Source: Hyphomicrobiales bacterium
Lineage (GTDB): Bacteria > Pseudomonadota > Alphaproteobacteria > Rhizobiales > Rhizobiaceae
DNA: 64,000 nucleotides
Assembly (NCBI GenBank): GCA_900470155.1
Contig: UBZT01000009.1
Span: 620,001 to 684,000 of the forward strand
Direction of reading: 5' to 3'
The notes under the pieces are model-generated. The model did no database searches, was not told the DNA's origin, and was given only the letters and a program-made list of their open reading frames with translations. Of the stretch, positions 35,180-45,414 are shown one piece after another. Made by a program: the position numbers and the translations under genes. Position 1 is the first letter of the stretch. Every line of letters begins with the position of its first letter.

Positions 35180-36256
35180 ATGCCGAGACTGACCATCGTC
35201 ACCGATGCCTGGCACCCGCAGGTCAACGGCGTGGTGCGCTCGATCGAAAACACCAATCGCGAACTCGCCAGGATGGGTGTCACGGTTTCCATGATCACGC
35301 CGGAGCCGTTCTCCAGCATACCCATGCCGACCTATCCGGAAATCCGTCTATCGCTTGCCATGCCCGGCCAGGTGGGCCGGATGATCAAGAGCCAACAGCC
35401 CGACTATGTGCATATCGCCACCGAAGGCCCGCTCGGTTTGATGGCCCGGCATTGGTGTATCCGCAACAAGCAGCCGTTTTCCACCAGTTACCACACCCGC
35501 TTTCCCGAATATGTCGCGGCCCGCCTGCCGGTTCGCGCATCGTGGCTCTATGCCTATGTGCGCTGGTTCCACAATCGCAGCGGCGCCTGCATGGTGGCAA
35601 CAGAGAGCCTGCGCCAGGAACTTTCGGGCCTCGGTGTGAAGAACCTCTGCCTGTGGAGCCGTGGTATCGATACCGAGAATTTCCACCCGCGCCCGAAAAG
35701 CGAAAAGCCATTCGGCCTGCCGCGCCCGATCTTCATGACGGTCGGCCGTGTCGCGGTGGAAAAGAACCTCTCCGCCTTCCTCGATCTCGATCTGCCGGGC
35801 TCGAAAGTGGTGGTCGGCGATGGCCCTGCCCGCGCCGAACTGCAGGCGCGCTATCCGGATGTGCATTTCACCGGCGTCAAGCATGGCGAAGATCTGGCCG
35901 GGGCCTATGCCGAGGCCGACGTCTTTGTCTTTCCATCGAAGACCGACACATTCGGCAATACGATCCTCGAAGCGTTGGCATCCGGCGTTCCGGTCGCTGC
36001 CTATCCCGTGACAGGCCCGGTCGACATCATTCCCCAGGGCTCGACCGCTGGAGCCCTGGACAAGGATCTGCAGGTCGCTTGCCTCAGCGCCTTGCAGGGT
36101 TCACCCGAGGCCGCGCGGGCGCTGGCTGAAACCTTTTCCTGGCAAGCGGCCACGGAACAGTTCTTCGACAATGTCGTGGAAGCCAGGACACAAAGGCGCA
36201 AACGCGGCCTGCGGCAGCGGCTCAGCACAAGGTCTGCCGATGCCGATGCCATTTAG
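35180..36256 (+). CDS. GT4-family glycosyltransferase
   Basis: 358 residues from the ATG at 35180, chosen so that PRLTIVTDAWHPQVNG is at the N-terminus; GTG/ATG at 35150/35153 are alternatives. GT-B fold: N-terminal acceptor domain with GPLGLMARHWC and SYHTRFPEY; C-terminal nucleotide-sugar domain with FMTVGRVAVEKNL, VVVGDGPARAELQ, VFVFPSKTDTFGNTILEALASG (the EX7E motif). Resembles MgtA/PimB-type transferases that mannosylate or glucosylate lipid acceptors. The exact donor and acceptor are unknown. Divergent from the alpha-glucosidase gene. Confidence 0.88.
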   Translation: MPRLTIVTDAWHPQVNGVVRSIENTNRELARMGVTVSMITPEPFSSIPMPTYPEIRLSLAMPGQVGRMIKSQQPDYVHIATEGPLGLMARHWCIRNKQPFSTSYHTRFPEYVAARLPVRASWLYAYVRWFHNRSGACMVATESLRQELSGLGVKNLCLWSRGIDTENFHPRPKSEKPFGLPRPIFMTVGRVAVEKNLSAFLDLDLPGSKVVVGDGPARAELQARYPDVHFTGVKHGEDLAGAYAEADVFVFPSKTDTFGNTILEALASGVPVAAYPVTGPVDIIPQGSTAGALDKDLQVACLSALQGSPEAARALAETFSWQAATEQFFDNVVEARTQRRKRGLRQRLSTRSADADAI

Positions 36257-36265
36257 CAAACGCGG

Positions 36266-37684
36266 TTAGCGCTTCCGCTTGCGATTCTCGAACGGGTTGT
36301 CGCTCGCCTTGAAATGGATGCGGATCGGAACGCCCGGCATCTCGAAATCATTGCGCAGGCCATTCGTCAGGTAACGGATATAGCTTTCCGGAACCGCTTC
36401 CGGTCGCGTGCAGGAAATCATGAACGCCGGCGGGCGCGCCTTGATCTGCGTCATGTATTTCAGCTTCAGGCGTCGGCCGGATACCGCCGGTGGCGGATGC
36501 TGGATCTGCTGCGTATCGAGCCAGCGGTTGAGCTTGGCGGTCGAGATACGACGGTTCCACACGCGGTCCGTATCGATCACCGCCTGCATCAGTTTCTCGA
36601 GGCCATAGCCTGTCTGGCCGGAGATCGGAACAGCACGAATGCCACGCGCCTGCGCCAGCAGACGATCGGTCTTCTCGCGCAATTCGGCCAGAACGGCCTG
36701 TGGATCCTCGACCAGGTCCCATTTGTTGAATGCCAGAACCGCAGCACGGCCTTCGCGGATCACCAGATCGACTAGCTGCAGGTCCTGCTTCTCGAACGGA
36801 ATGGTCGAATCGAACACGATGACAACCGTTTCGGCAAAGCGGATCGAGCGCAGCGCATCGGCGACCGAGAGCTTTTCAAGCTTCTCCTGGACGCGCGCCT
36901 TCTTGCGCATCCCTGCCGTGTCGAACATCTTGATCATCCGGCCGCGCCAGTCCCACTCGACCGAAATGCTGTCGCGGGTAATGCCGGCTTCCGGTCCCGT
37001 CAGCAAACGGTCTTCACCGAGAAAACGATTGATCAGCGTCGACTTGCCGGCATTCGGGCGGCCGATAATGGCCACGCGCAGCGGCTTGCTGTCGTCATAT
37101 TCCGGCTCGTAGTCGTCGTCGAAATCCTCTTCACCGCGCAGGTCAACGTCGGTTTCCGGCTCATCGATCTCTTCCGGGAAGGCCACATCCTCGCCGATCG
37201 CCTCGACGATGGCATCGCGCAGATCGATCATGCCCTGGCCGTGTTCGGCCGAAATCGGAACCGGTTCGCCAAGACCGAGCGTGTAAGCATCGTAGAAGCC
37301 GCCATCGGAACCCTTGGCTTCCGACTTGTTGGCGACCAGCACCACAGGCTTGCCGCGCCGGCGCAGCAATTCGCCGAATGTCTTGTCGAGCGGCGTCAGG
37401 CCGAATTTGGCATCGACCACGAACAGCGTCAGATCCGCGTCGTCGATCGCCAGTTCGGTCTGGGCGCGCATGCGGCCCTCAAGCGTGTCCGGTCCGGTCT
37501 CTTCCAGACCGGCAGTGTCGATGATGGTGAAACGCAGGTCCACGAGCTTGGCATCGCCCGGACGCCGGTCGCGGGTGACCCCTGGCGTGTCATCGACAAG
37601 CGCCAGCTTCTTGCCAACCAGACGGTTGAACAGCGTCGACTTGCCGACATTTGGGCGCCCGACGATGGCGACGGTGAAACTCAT
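36266..37684 (-). CDS. der: Ribosome-assembly GTPase Der (EngA)
   Basis: 472 residues with two tandem GTPase domains: G1 GRPNVGKS at 9-16 and GRPNAGKS at 208-215, DTAGLEE and DTAGMRK (G3), NKSE and NKWD (G4). The first G4 has Glu in place of the usual Asp. An acidic linker ([14 protein letters not shown]) joins the domains, followed by the C-terminal KH-like region. Essential for 50S subunit maturation. The YfgM-like gene is 38 bp upstream, as in many Proteobacteria. Confidence 0.97.
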   Translation of the reverse strand: MSFTVAIVGRPNVGKSTLFNRLVGKKLALVDDTPGVTRDRRPGDAKLVDLRFTIIDTAGLEETGPDTLEGRMRAQTELAIDDADLTLFVVDAKFGLTPLDKTFGELLRRRGKPVVLVANKSEAKGSDGGFYDAYTLGLGEPVPISAEHGQGMIDLRDAIVEAIGEDVAFPEEIDEPETDVDLRGEEDFDDDYEPEYDDSKPLRVAIIGRPNAGKSTLINRFLGEDRLLTGPEAGITRDSISVEWDWRGRMIKMFDTAGMRKKARVQEKLEKLSVADALRSIRFAETVVIVFDSTIPFEKQDLQLVDLVIREGRAAVLAFNKWDLVEDPQAVLAELREKTDRLLAQARGIRAVPISGQTGYGLEKLMQAVIDTDRVWNRRISTAKLNRWLDTQQIQHPPPAVSGRRLKLKYMTQIKARPPAFMISCTRPEAVPESYIRYLTNGLRNDFEMPGVPIRIHFKASDNPFENRKRKR

Positions 37685-37722
37685 GAAACTTCGTCCTTCC
37701 GGGCGCAGGCGCCCAAGCTGGC

Positions 37723-38394
37723 TTACGGCGCCTTGCCGGAAGCCGTGATGTTGTCGAGAAGCATCTGGGCACGGTTCGCAACATTGCGCGGCGCCTCGGC
37801 ATCCTCGGTGATCTGTTCGAACCATTCGCGGGCCCGGGTCATGTCGCCGGCCTTGTAGGCGGCAAGACCAAGCGCTTCGCGCGCAGCATGACGCATGGCA
37901 TTGGTCGGCGTCGCCATGGCTTCGACTTCGGCGGACACCTGCTCATAGGTACCGGCATCGACCAACAGCCAGGCTGCGCGGATCTTCGCCGTGTTACGAA
38001 TGATTTCCGGAACCGCCGTATCCTGGCTGATTGCCTGGAACGAGGCAACGGCCGCAGGCAGATCGCCTTTCTGGCCGAGAACCGTTGCAGCACGGAATCG
38101 CGACAGCACGCCGTAAGCGCCGTAGCCGTCCTGCTCAAGCGCCTTCAAGGCAGCTTCCGCCTCGTCGTTCTTGCCCTGGTCCGCAAGGCTGAGGGCCGCC
38201 AGGAACTTGTCGCCGGCATCCGACGCCTGGGTCGAATGCCAATGGTTCCACAGCCGGTGCCCGGCCGTGCCGACAACGATCAGGACCGCGGCGGCGATAA
38301 TGAGCCGGCTGTAGCGCTTCCAGGCATTGCGCACCTGATCGGAGCGCAGCTCCTCGTTCACTTCGCGGATAAAGCTGTCGTTGTTGTCAACCAT
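37723..38394 (-). CDS. YfgM-like TPR membrane protein
   Basis: 223 residues from the ATG at 38394; an in-frame ATG at 38400 is too close to the SD (GGGA). N-in single transmembrane helix at ~30-48 ([19 protein letters not shown]) and a periplasmic TPR-like domain ([41 protein letters not shown]). Matches the YfgM/TPR_21 family, which works with the secretion machinery and envelope quality control. Cotranscribed with der. Confidence 0.85.
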   Translation of the reverse strand: MVDNNDSFIREVNEELRSDQVRNAWKRYSRLIIAAAVLIVVGTAGHRLWNHWHSTQASDAGDKFLAALSLADQGKNDEAEAALKALEQDGYGAYGVLSRFRAATVLGQKGDLPAAVASFQAISQDTAVPEIIRNTAKIRAAWLLVDAGTYEQVSAEVEAMATPTNAMRHAAREALGLAAYKAGDMTRAREWFEQITEDAEAPRNVANRAQMLLDNITASGKAP

Positions 38395-38501
38395 ACTCAT
38401 TCCCGGACACTGCCGGCCTTTCCATGCATTTCACTGCGTGAGCGGCCTTCTAACCGATTTTTGCCCGCTTGTAAGGGGAAAACCGCCAAAAGGCTAACGG
38501 C

Positions 38502-39080
38502 TCACATGGCAAGCGGTGCAACACCGATCAAGATCTCGTGCAGCCAGAAGGTGATCAGTGCCCACAAGGCGATACCGCCGACCACGGCATAGATGTCGAA
38601 CCGGGTCGAGACGAAGGCTTGCGGCGTGATCTCACCGGCCCGAAGACGGCGCTTGTAGTTGATCCGCAACACCACGCCCCAGGCGAGAAACGCGACAAAC
38701 AGCAGGACCGAGCGAAGATCGCCGTTCGACAGCAGATGCGCCAGCGCCCAGATCTTCACCGCCAGCACAATCGGATGTTTGGTCTTCATGGCGATGTGAC
38801 CGGCCGGCATCAGGCCGGCAACCAGACAGATCGAGGCAAACAGCATGAGCGTGACAGTCAGGTGGTTCATGCCCATGGGCGGGAACCAAAGATTGACGAT
38901 CGGTGCCGCCGCATAGCCCCAGACCAGCACGGCCAGCGAACCGATGCTCATGACCGAATGCAGCCCGCCCCATCCGCCGCGTCCCAGTTTCGCAATCATC
39001 GCCTGGCGAAAGCCCGGAACGACGACGCGGATCATATGGACGCCTATGAACAGGATGATACCGAGAATCAGGAGCGTCAT
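38502..39080 (-). CDS. NnrU family membrane protein
   Basis: 192 residues, start at the ATG 39080. Five to six transmembrane helices. NnrU family signatures include LFIGVHMIRVVVPGFRQAM near the N-terminus, KHPIVLAVKIWALAHLLSNGD in the middle, and RFDIYAVVGGIALWALITFWLHE at the end. NnrU relatives are linked to nitrite/nitric oxide respiration in some alphaproteobacteria, but most copies, like this one, stand apart from denitrification genes. Function not established. Confidence 0.85.
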   Translation of the reverse strand: MTLLILGIILFIGVHMIRVVVPGFRQAMIAKLGRGGWGGLHSVMSIGSLAVLVWGYAAAPIVNLWFPPMGMNHLTVTLMLFASICLVAGLMPAGHIAMKTKHPIVLAVKIWALAHLLSNGDLRSVLLFVAFLAWGVVLRINYKRRLRAGEITPQAFVSTRFDIYAVVGGIALWALITFWLHEILIGVAPLAM

Positions 39081-39206
39081 CTGCAAGAACCTTTCGATTG
39101 AGAATGGCAAAGCCATACTGGTCCGGGCGGTGAAATTCCAGTGCGTTCAAAGCTTCGCCGCATTTGGATGAAAGGACGCCTGCATTGATTTTTGTCAGGC
39201 CAAAGC

Positions 39207-40253
39207 ATGTTGCGTTCGATTTTCGCCATTTCTCTTGCGCTCGCCGCGTCCAGCGCCGTCGCCGAGCCGCATAGCCCTGCGACAATCGGCCCGGCATCGG
39301 GGGGCAAGCCGGGCGTCACGACAGGACCGCAAAAGCCGAAACAATTGCTGCTGATTTCCTTCGACGGCGCGCATGACAACCGGCTCTGGCAACGCAGCCG
39401 GGCGATCGCAAAGCGCGCCAATGCCCACTTCACCTACTTCCTTTCCTGCACGACGCTAATCCCGCGGGAGCGCGCCGGCAGTTACAAAGCACCCGGCAAG
39501 AAGGCCGGTCGCTCCAATATCGGCTTTGCACCCACGGTTGCCGATGTGACGGCACGTCTCGACAATGTCTGGAACGCCCATCTGGAAGGCCATGAGATCG
39601 CCAGCCATACCTGCGGTCATTTCGACGGCAAGGACTGGTCCAGACAGGACTGGCTGACGGAGATGGCAACATTCGACCGCGTGCTTGCCAATGCCTGGAA
39701 GGACAATGGCCTCGCCGATCGTGAACCGGCCGAATGGGCGGATTTTGTCGGAAACAATATCGTCGGTTTCCGCGCACCTTATCTGTCGGCGCCCAAAAGT
39801 CTCTACGAGGCAGAGCGGGACCATGGCTTCCGCTATGACGCCAGCCCCGTCACCCGTGATCCGCTTCTGCCCACTCTGGAGGGCTCTGTGACCCGCTTCG
39901 GCTTGCCGCTGATCCCGGAAGGCCCCAAGCAGCGCCGCATCGTTGCGATGGACTATAATCTGTTCATCCGCCACTCCGCCGGCATGGATCATCCGAGCAA
40001 GGCGGCCGAGTTCGAGGCGCGCAGCTACGACGCCTTCCGCGCAGCCTTCGACAAGCAGTATGAGGGAGACCGCGTTCCCCTGCAGATCGGCCTGCATTTT
40101 GTCGAGATGAATGGTGGCGCCTATTGGGCCGCCATGGAGCGGCTGGTCGGCGAAGTCTGCCACAAGCCGGACGTCGCCTGCGTCACCTATGCCGAAGCGC
40201 TCGACCTGCTGCAAAAGCAAAGTGGCCGGAACCCGGCCACTTCGTCGTTTTAA
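39207..40253 (+). CDS. Secreted polysaccharide deacetylase
   Basis: 348-residue precursor with a signal peptide (LRSIFAISLALAASSAVAEP) from the ATG at 39207. NodB-fold deacetylase motifs: LISFDGAHDNRLW with metal/catalytic Asp, GHEIASHTCGHFDG with the H-x3-H metal pair, and a C-terminal LQIGLHFVEM. Likely removes N-acetyl groups from an extracellular or cell-wall glycan; the substrate cannot be told. Divergent from the nnrU gene. The terminator is encoded inside its last codons. Confidence 0.88.
   Translation: MLRSIFAISLALAASSAVAEPHSPATIGPASGGKPGVTTGPQKPKQLLLISFDGAHDNRLWQRSRAIAKRANAHFTYFLSCTTLIPRERAGSYKAPGKKAGRSNIGFAPTVADVTARLDNVWNAHLEGHEIASHTCGHFDGKDWSRQDWLTEMATFDRVLANAWKDNGLADREPAEWADFVGNNIVGFRAPYLSAPKSLYEAERDHGFRYDASPVTRDPLLPTLEGSVTRFGLPLIPEGPKQRRIVAMDYNLFIRHSAGMDHPSKAAEFEARSYDAFRAAFDKQYEGDRVPLQIGLHFVEMNGGAYWAAMERLVGEVCHKPDVACVTYAEALDLLQKQSGRNPATSSF
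40220..40249 (+). terminator. Terminator within the deacetylase 3' end
   Basis: AAGTGGCCGG pairs with CCGGCCACTT (40233-40242) over a 3-nt loop, then CGTCGTTTT. It overlaps the last ten codons and stop, so the SGRNPATSS tail is dictated by the hairpin. Confidence 0.7.
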
Positions 40254-40286
40254 AACGCGGATTGGGTGGATGGCATCCGCCCCCGA

Positions 40287-41564
40287 TCAGGGACGGTTCG
40301 CCCCCATCTCGCCTTCGTCCGCTTCGCGCTCCAGATAGCGCTGATCGATTTCCGGCAACGGCTCGTTGTCGATTGCCGCTTCGAATGCGCGCAGGCGCTT
40401 GTGGATCGACAGCAGCTCGACAATCGTCGGCCAGACATTGACCAGATACTGGAACGAGTTCGACACCTGCCCGAAGGCCGTGGCGATCTGCTGGTAGATA
40501 CCATAGGTGATCTTCACGGCAACGATGGTCGGCACCAGCATGAAGATCAGGAACAGCGCGTCTGCCTGCCCATAAAACGAACGCGCCAGGTTGAAATACG
40601 TGTAGTGGAAATAGAGCCGGAAATAGTTTTTCCGGACGTTGGAGAACAGCTCCGCAATGGTCAGCGGCTGGGCCCGGTTGGCATTGTCCTCGCCATAGAC
40701 GAGTTCCTTGCGGTAGGCCGCCTCGACGCGCTGGTTGCGGAATTCCAGGCCTGGAAGCTTGATACCGACAAGCGCCAGAAGTGCGGTTCCGAACACCGAC
40801 CAGATCAGCGCAAGCCAGAACAGGCTGTGCGGCACGGCCCCGATGATCGGCAGCTCGGTCACATAGCTGGACAAGACGAAGAGGATCGGCAGGAAGGCGA
40901 TGAGGTTCATCACCGCATCGATCAGGCTGACGCCGAGACCCTCGAATGTCGAGGCAAAACGCATCGTATCTTCCTGCACACGCTGCGATGCGCCTTCGAT
41001 ATGGCGCAGCTTCTGCCACTTCGACATGTAGTATTCGTTCATCGCGGTGCGCCAGCGGAAGATGTAGTGGCTGACGAAGAAGCGAACGATGACAAAGACG
41101 AAGACGTTCAGGAAGGCGATGCTCCAGAACGTGATCATCAGGCTGTAGAAATCCCCGGTCGTAATCCCCGGCTTGCCCTGCAGCGCGTTCTGCAGCAAGT
41201 CGCCGAAGGGCCGGCGCCAGTTGTTCAATAGAACCGAGACCTGCACGTCGAAATAGGTGGTGAAGATGATGAACATCGTGCCCCAGATCGACCAGAACCG
41301 CCACGGATGATCCTTGGCGTAGAACTGCCAGAACAGGCCGAAGGCGAGCGACCAGACTGCGGCATAGATATAGAACCACAGGTAGGAATTGGTCAGGAAG
41401 AAGGTGAGGTTGATGATCGGCTCGGCGTCGGCGGGCGGAGGCGGAAGGCCAATGGCTGTGCCCATCTGTTCGCCGAAGAAATACCAGACGAGAACAGAAA
41501 GAAGGGTCCAGACAACGAAGGATGAGAAGAACAGTTTGGGCTTCGGAAAGAAGGATTGAAACAC
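40287..41564 (-). CDS. bacA: Peptide transporter BacA/SbmA
   Basis: 425 residues, highly similar to Sinorhizobium BacA ([13 protein letters not shown] start; [78 protein letters not shown]). Multiple transmembrane helices. Imports proline-rich and other peptides and, in symbionts and Brucella, is needed for chronic infection and very-long-chain fatty acid modification of lipid A. It stands alone here, convergent with the deacetylase gene. Confidence 0.95.
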   Translation of the reverse strand: MFQSFFPKPKLFFSSFVVWTLLSVLVWYFFGEQMGTAIGLPPPPADAEPIINLTFFLTNSYLWFYIYAAVWSLAFGLFWQFYAKDHPWRFWSIWGTMFIIFTTYFDVQVSVLLNNWRRPFGDLLQNALQGKPGITTGDFYSLMITFWSIAFLNVFVFVIVRFFVSHYIFRWRTAMNEYYMSKWQKLRHIEGASQRVQEDTMRFASTFEGLGVSLIDAVMNLIAFLPILFVLSSYVTELPIIGAVPHSLFWLALIWSVFGTALLALVGIKLPGLEFRNQRVEAAYRKELVYGEDNANRAQPLTIAELFSNVRKNYFRLYFHYTYFNLARSFYGQADALFLIFMLVPTIVAVKITYGIYQQIATAFGQVSNSFQYLVNVWPTIVELLSIHKRLRAFEAAIDNEPLPEIDQRYLEREADEGEMGANRP

Positions 41565-41695
41565 GGAAAGCTGCTTTCGTGAGGTGTCGGGACAGTCTTG
41601 GAGGTCGGCCGAACCTAGGGCAGAACCTCAACGCCAGCAATGCCATCGCCTAAATGTGGCGGAATTACCCGCAGCTATTCACAGTTACCAAACCT

Positions 41696-42883
41696 TCATT
41701 TTTCAGCGCGCCGAAGAACCAGCGGAAGCACCAGCAGGAACGACACGGCCAATACGGCCGCCGCCAGCAGCGTCGGCGCGGCGAAGCTTCCACTGCGCTC
41801 GGCCAATGTACCGGCAACGACCGGGCCTACGATTTGGCCGATCCCGAAGGCAGCAGTCATCAGCGCCAGAGCCCGGCGCGGGCTGTCGGGTGCCAGCACC
41901 CGGCCGAGCCGCAGGCCGTAGGCGGTGACGGTCATGAATGTCAGGCCAAGCAGCAGGCCGCCGACCAGCGGTGCCACCGACGCAGGCAGGGCAACGGTTG
42001 CCGCCACTCCCACCGACTGGATCAGCAGCGCCGCACCATAGGCGGCAAACAGGCCGATCCGCGCCATCACCGGCCGCCAGAGAAAGAGGGAGGCGGCAGC
42101 GGCAAGTCCCGTCACGAACCAGGTGAGAAACTCGATGTACGGCCCGGCATTGGACATGCGCGCCATCGTGACGATGAAGGTCGCCGTGACCACGTAGCCG
42201 AAGCCGAAAAGTCCATAGGACAGGGTCAGCAGGATGAGCGGCCGGCGCCAGACGAGCGCCGGCTCCGCGGCAGGCCCGCCTGCCCGCGAGGGCGCGTGCG
42301 GCAGCAGCCACCAGACAAGTGCGAGAAGCACCAGCGTCACGCCCGCGCTATAAAGCCAGTCGAGCCGCCAGGGCGCCGATCCCTGCTCGTTGAGCCTTGA
42401 GGCGATGAAGACGACGAGCGAGGAGAGCGCGATGCCAAATCCCACGCCGCCGAAATGCACGGCCTGGGCAGGCTCGCCGCCCCGCGCCGCTGCATGCGCC
42501 AGCACGATCGACGAAATGAAGATCATCGAGAAGGCGCTGGCGACGCCGGCTGCGAAGCGGATCAGGATGAAAACAACGACATCGCTGGTCAGGCCCATGG
42601 CCACCAGCAGCATTGAGCTTGCAGCAAGGGCAGCAAGCCCGATTGCCCGCTCACGCCCCGCCGCCCAGCCATAGGCGGCAAGCACCGCACCGACCAGGTA
42701 ACCGACAAAATTGCCGGCGGCGATCAGCCCGGCATCCGACGAAGACAGCGGCAGGCCACTGATCATGCCCGGCAGAATCGGCGTAAAGACGAAACGTCCG
42801 AAACCCATGGCCGCGGCCATGGCAAGTGCTCCCGCGATCGCTGTCGTTGCGAGATTGACGTCTTTCGGATGTTTATCCTTCAT
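41696..42883 (-). CDS. YbfB/YjiJ-type MFS transporter
   Basis: 395 residues from the ATG at 42883; the longer open frame to 43144 is unrelated. Twelve transmembrane helices and the YbfB/YjiJ signatures AMGFGRFVFTPILPGM, AGNFVGYLVGAVLAAYGW, and SYGLFGFGYVVTATF. Likely exports or imports a small metabolite. No operon partner; substrate unknown. Confidence 0.88.
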   Translation of the reverse strand: MKDKHPKDVNLATTAIAGALAMAAAMGFGRFVFTPILPGMISGLPLSSSDAGLIAAGNFVGYLVGAVLAAYGWAAGRERAIGLAALAASSMLLVAMGLTSDVVVFILIRFAAGVASAFSMIFISSIVLAHAAARGGEPAQAVHFGGVGFGIALSSLVVFIASRLNEQGSAPWRLDWLYSAGVTLVLLALVWWLLPHAPSRAGGPAAEPALVWRRPLILLTLSYGLFGFGYVVTATFIVTMARMSNAGPYIEFLTWFVTGLAAAASLFLWRPVMARIGLFAAYGAALLIQSVGVAATVALPASVAPLVGGLLLGLTFMTVTAYGLRLGRVLAPDSPRRALALMTAAFGIGQIVGPVVAGTLAERSGSFAAPTLLAAAVLAVSFLLVLPLVLRRAEK

Positions 42884-43063
42884 GAGGCCGCTTATCGCAT
42901 CGCACAAAGCAGGCGACAAACAAGTATTGCTGATGCCATCCTTCACAGACTTGAATGTGGAAAAGGCCCCAGCGACGCCACGGCAAACAGCCGTTCGCAA
43001 TCGCCGGCTTGCTCTTGCTGCAGAATTCGCTAGTTGAGGGGCAAATATCCAAGGAGTACCGCC

Positions 43064-43294
43064 ATGAGCGATCTGACCCTGCAGCAGGCCATAGACAACA
43101 TCTACGTGTCGATCAACAAAGACAACGAAGACCTGGATCTCCACGTCGCCGCACTCAAAGCCGCCATGGCGAAGGAAGGTGTCAAGGAAGCCGTCTTCGA
43201 ACCGGCAAAGCTTGCACAGTCCAACCGCCAGGGCCGCAAGATCATGCAGTCCTTCTTCCGCAAGAAAGGCATATCGATCAGCTTCTCAGCCTGA
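43064..43294 (+). CDS. Conserved small hypothetical protein
   Basis: 76 residues, SD AAGGAG before the ATG. Helical N-terminal part (LTLQQAIDNIYVSINKDNEDLDLHVAALKAAMAKEG) and a basic C-terminus (RQGRKIMQSFFRKKG). No membrane segment. I have seen it only as a hypothetical in rhizobia. The basic surface suggests nucleic-acid contact, but that is speculation. Confidence 0.75.
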   Translation: MSDLTLQQAIDNIYVSINKDNEDLDLHVAALKAAMAKEGVKEAVFEPAKLAQSNRQGRKIMQSFFRKKGISISFSA

Positions 43295-43307
43295 GACTGA
43301 CGAACCG

Positions 43308-43330
43308 CGCCGGCGGGCGAACCGCCGGCG
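43308..43330. terminator. Hairpin between convergent genes
   Basis: CGCCGGCGG/CCGCCGGCG, 9 perfect pairs, loop GCGAA. No T-run follows, but it separates the small gene from map and is likely a shared terminator or 3' stabiliser. Confidence 0.55.
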
Positions 43331-43336
43331 GATCAA

Positions 43337-44089
43337 TCAATCCGCCAGCGTCAGCACCAGCGGTCCGTTGCGGGTGACGACAATCGTGTGTTCGAACTGC
43401 ACCGTCGGAGCGCTTGGCTCGCTGAACAGCGTCCAGTTGTCCTTCTCGCCATCCTCGGCCCAGATGCCGCCGAGCGACAGGAAGGGTTCGACGGTGAACA
43501 CCAGTCCCTCCTCCATGATCCGCGTCTCGTCCGGATCCGGCCAGGTCGACAGTTCCTTCGGCTCTTCATGCAGCGAACGACCGACGCCATGGCTCGCCAG
43601 GTTCTGGATCAGCGTGTAGCGGTTCTTCTTGGCGAAGGCCCCGATCGCATTGCCGATATTGGCCATCGGCTGACCGGTCTTGATCTGGTTCAGGCCGACC
43701 CACAGCGCCCGCTTGCCGTCGCGCACCAGCCGTTCGATCTTCGCCGTGCCCGGTGGCACGATGAAAGACGAGCCGGTATCGCCAAAGAAGCCGTTCTTCT
43801 CGGCGGAGACATCGATATTGACCAGATCGCCCGCCTTGATCACACGGTCCCCGGGAATGCCATGGGCCACTTCCTCGTTGACACTGATGCAGGTCGCGCC
43901 TGGAAACTCGTAGCAAAGTTCCGGCGCCGACCGCGCACCATTGTCCTCGAGGATCTTGCGGCCGATCAGGTCCAGTTCGCGCGTGGTGATCCCAGGCTCC
44001 AGTGCAGCCGCCATCGACTTCACGGCAACGGCACAGAGCCTGCAGATGTCTTTCAGATGGTTGAGGTCTTCATCGTTCTGGACGATCAT
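43337..44089 (-). CDS. map: Methionine aminopeptidase, type I
   Basis: 250 residues. Dinuclear metal ligands Asp93 (NIDVSAEKNG), Asp104 (FGDTGSSF), His167 (ASHGVGRS), Glu201 (TVEPFLS) and Glu233 (FEHTIV) are all present, with His76 in VAHGIPGD. Removes N-terminal Met from nascent proteins. Probably an accessory copy, since the genomic housekeeping map is usually elsewhere, near other ribosomal-function genes. Starts ~48 bp upstream of the flavin monooxygenase stop. Confidence 0.93.
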   Translation of the reverse strand: MIVQNDEDLNHLKDICRLCAVAVKSMAAALEPGITTRELDLIGRKILEDNGARSAPELCYEFPGATCISVNEEVAHGIPGDRVIKAGDLVNIDVSAEKNGFFGDTGSSFIVPPGTAKIERLVRDGKRALWVGLNQIKTGQPMANIGNAIGAFAKKNRYTLIQNLASHGVGRSLHEEPKELSTWPDPDETRIMEEGLVFTVEPFLSLGGIWAEDGEKDNWTLFSEPSAPTVQFEHTIVVTRNGPLVLTLAD

Positions 44090-44136
44090 CTTGGTCTTTC
44101 AACCGCAGTGGCGCGCAAATCTCGAGTTTCGGCTGA

Positions 44137-45219
44137 TTACGCAGCCGAAGCCTTCGACGTCAACGTCTGACGCACCAGCGGCGCCACTTTTGTGCCGTAG
44201 AGCTCGATGCCGCGCATGATATCCTTGTGCGGCATCGGGCCAATCGCCATCTGCAGCAGGAACCGATCGTTCTTGAAGATCGCATGCTGGGCGACGATCT
44301 TTTCCGCCATGGTTTCCGGATCGCCGACAAACAGCGCGCCACGCGGACCACGCGACGCGTCGAATTGTGCCCGGCTCGTCGGCCCCCAGCCGCGCTCGCG
44401 GCCGATGCGGTTCATCACCTCGGCCTGCGGCGCATAGAAGATATCGGCGGCCGATTCGGTCGTGTCATGCACGAAGCCGTGTACGTTGATGCTCGTCTTC
44501 AGCGTGGCGGCATCGACGCCCGCCTTGGCGGCACTCTGGCGATAGAGGTCGAAAAGCGGTGCGAAACGATGCGGCTCGCCGCCGATGATCGCAAGTGCCA
44601 GAGGCAGGCCGAGATAGCCGGCGCGTGCGGCTGACTGCGGGGTGCCGCCGATCGCAATCCACAACGGCAGCGGATCCTGCAGCGGCCGCGGATAAACGCC
44701 GCGCCCCTTGATCGGCTTGCGGGTCTCGCCTTCCCAGTTGACCACTTCGTTCTCGCGGATCTCCATCAGCAATTGCAGTTTTTCGGCAAACAGCAGGTCG
44801 TAGTCCTCGAGTTCATAGCCGAACAGCGGGAAACTCTCGATGAAGGACCCGCGCCCCGCCATCATCTCGACGCGGCCGTTCGACAGCAGGTCGACGGTGG
44901 CAAACTGCTGGAAGACGCGCACCGGATCATCCGAACTCAGCACAGTCACGGCGCTCGAAAGACGGATGGTCTTCGTCTGCACAGCCGCCGCCGCCAGGAT
45001 CGTTGCCGGAGACGACGCCATGTAGTCCGGGCGGTGATGCTCGCCTAGCCCGAACACGTCGAGGCCGACTTCATCAGCCAACTTGATCTCTTCGAGCAGT
45101 TCATCCACCCGGCGCTTGGCCTCGGCACCCTTGTTGGCCGCATTCGGATCGACGTCTGCAAATGTATAAAGGCCAAGTTCCACGATGATGCTCCGGTGAC
45201 GTTTGTTTGGTTCTGACAT
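44137..45219 (-). CDS. LLM-class flavin-dependent oxidoreductase
   Basis: 360 residues from the ATG at 45219; the in-frame stretch further upstream is not homologous. Luciferase-like alpha/beta-barrel: VGLDVFGLGEHHRPDYMASSP, DPVRVFQQFATVDLLSNGR, MMAGRGSFIESFPLFGY, PLWIAIGGTPQSAARAG. Uses reduced flavin and probably oxygen. The substrate is unknown. Separate from the bdhA/xdh genes, transcribed away from them. Confidence 0.9.
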   Translation of the reverse strand: MSEPNKRHRSIIVELGLYTFADVDPNAANKGAEAKRRVDELLEEIKLADEVGLDVFGLGEHHRPDYMASSPATILAAAAVQTKTIRLSSAVTVLSSDDPVRVFQQFATVDLLSNGRVEMMAGRGSFIESFPLFGYELEDYDLLFAEKLQLLMEIRENEVVNWEGETRKPIKGRGVYPRPLQDPLPLWIAIGGTPQSAARAGYLGLPLALAIIGGEPHRFAPLFDLYRQSAAKAGVDAATLKTSINVHGFVHDTTESAADIFYAPQAEVMNRIGRERGWGPTSRAQFDASRGPRGALFVGDPETMAEKIVAQHAIFKNDRFLLQMAIGPMPHKDIMRGIELYGTKVAPLVRQTLTSKASAA

Positions 45220-45414
45220 AGGGTTTTTCGATGCGGCGTCAAAGAGGCCCGCGTCGAACACTGTGTCGCATTTCCGGTACTGGGCGATCCTGACCTTGCC
45301 GGGCTGCGGCAAAACGTCGTTGCGTGGGAACTTCCTTTGGGACTAACCTTTGTCTTCGCGGGCGCAACATAACGCCCGTCATCCATCGGCATTCGTCGAA
45401 AAGGAATCAATCTG

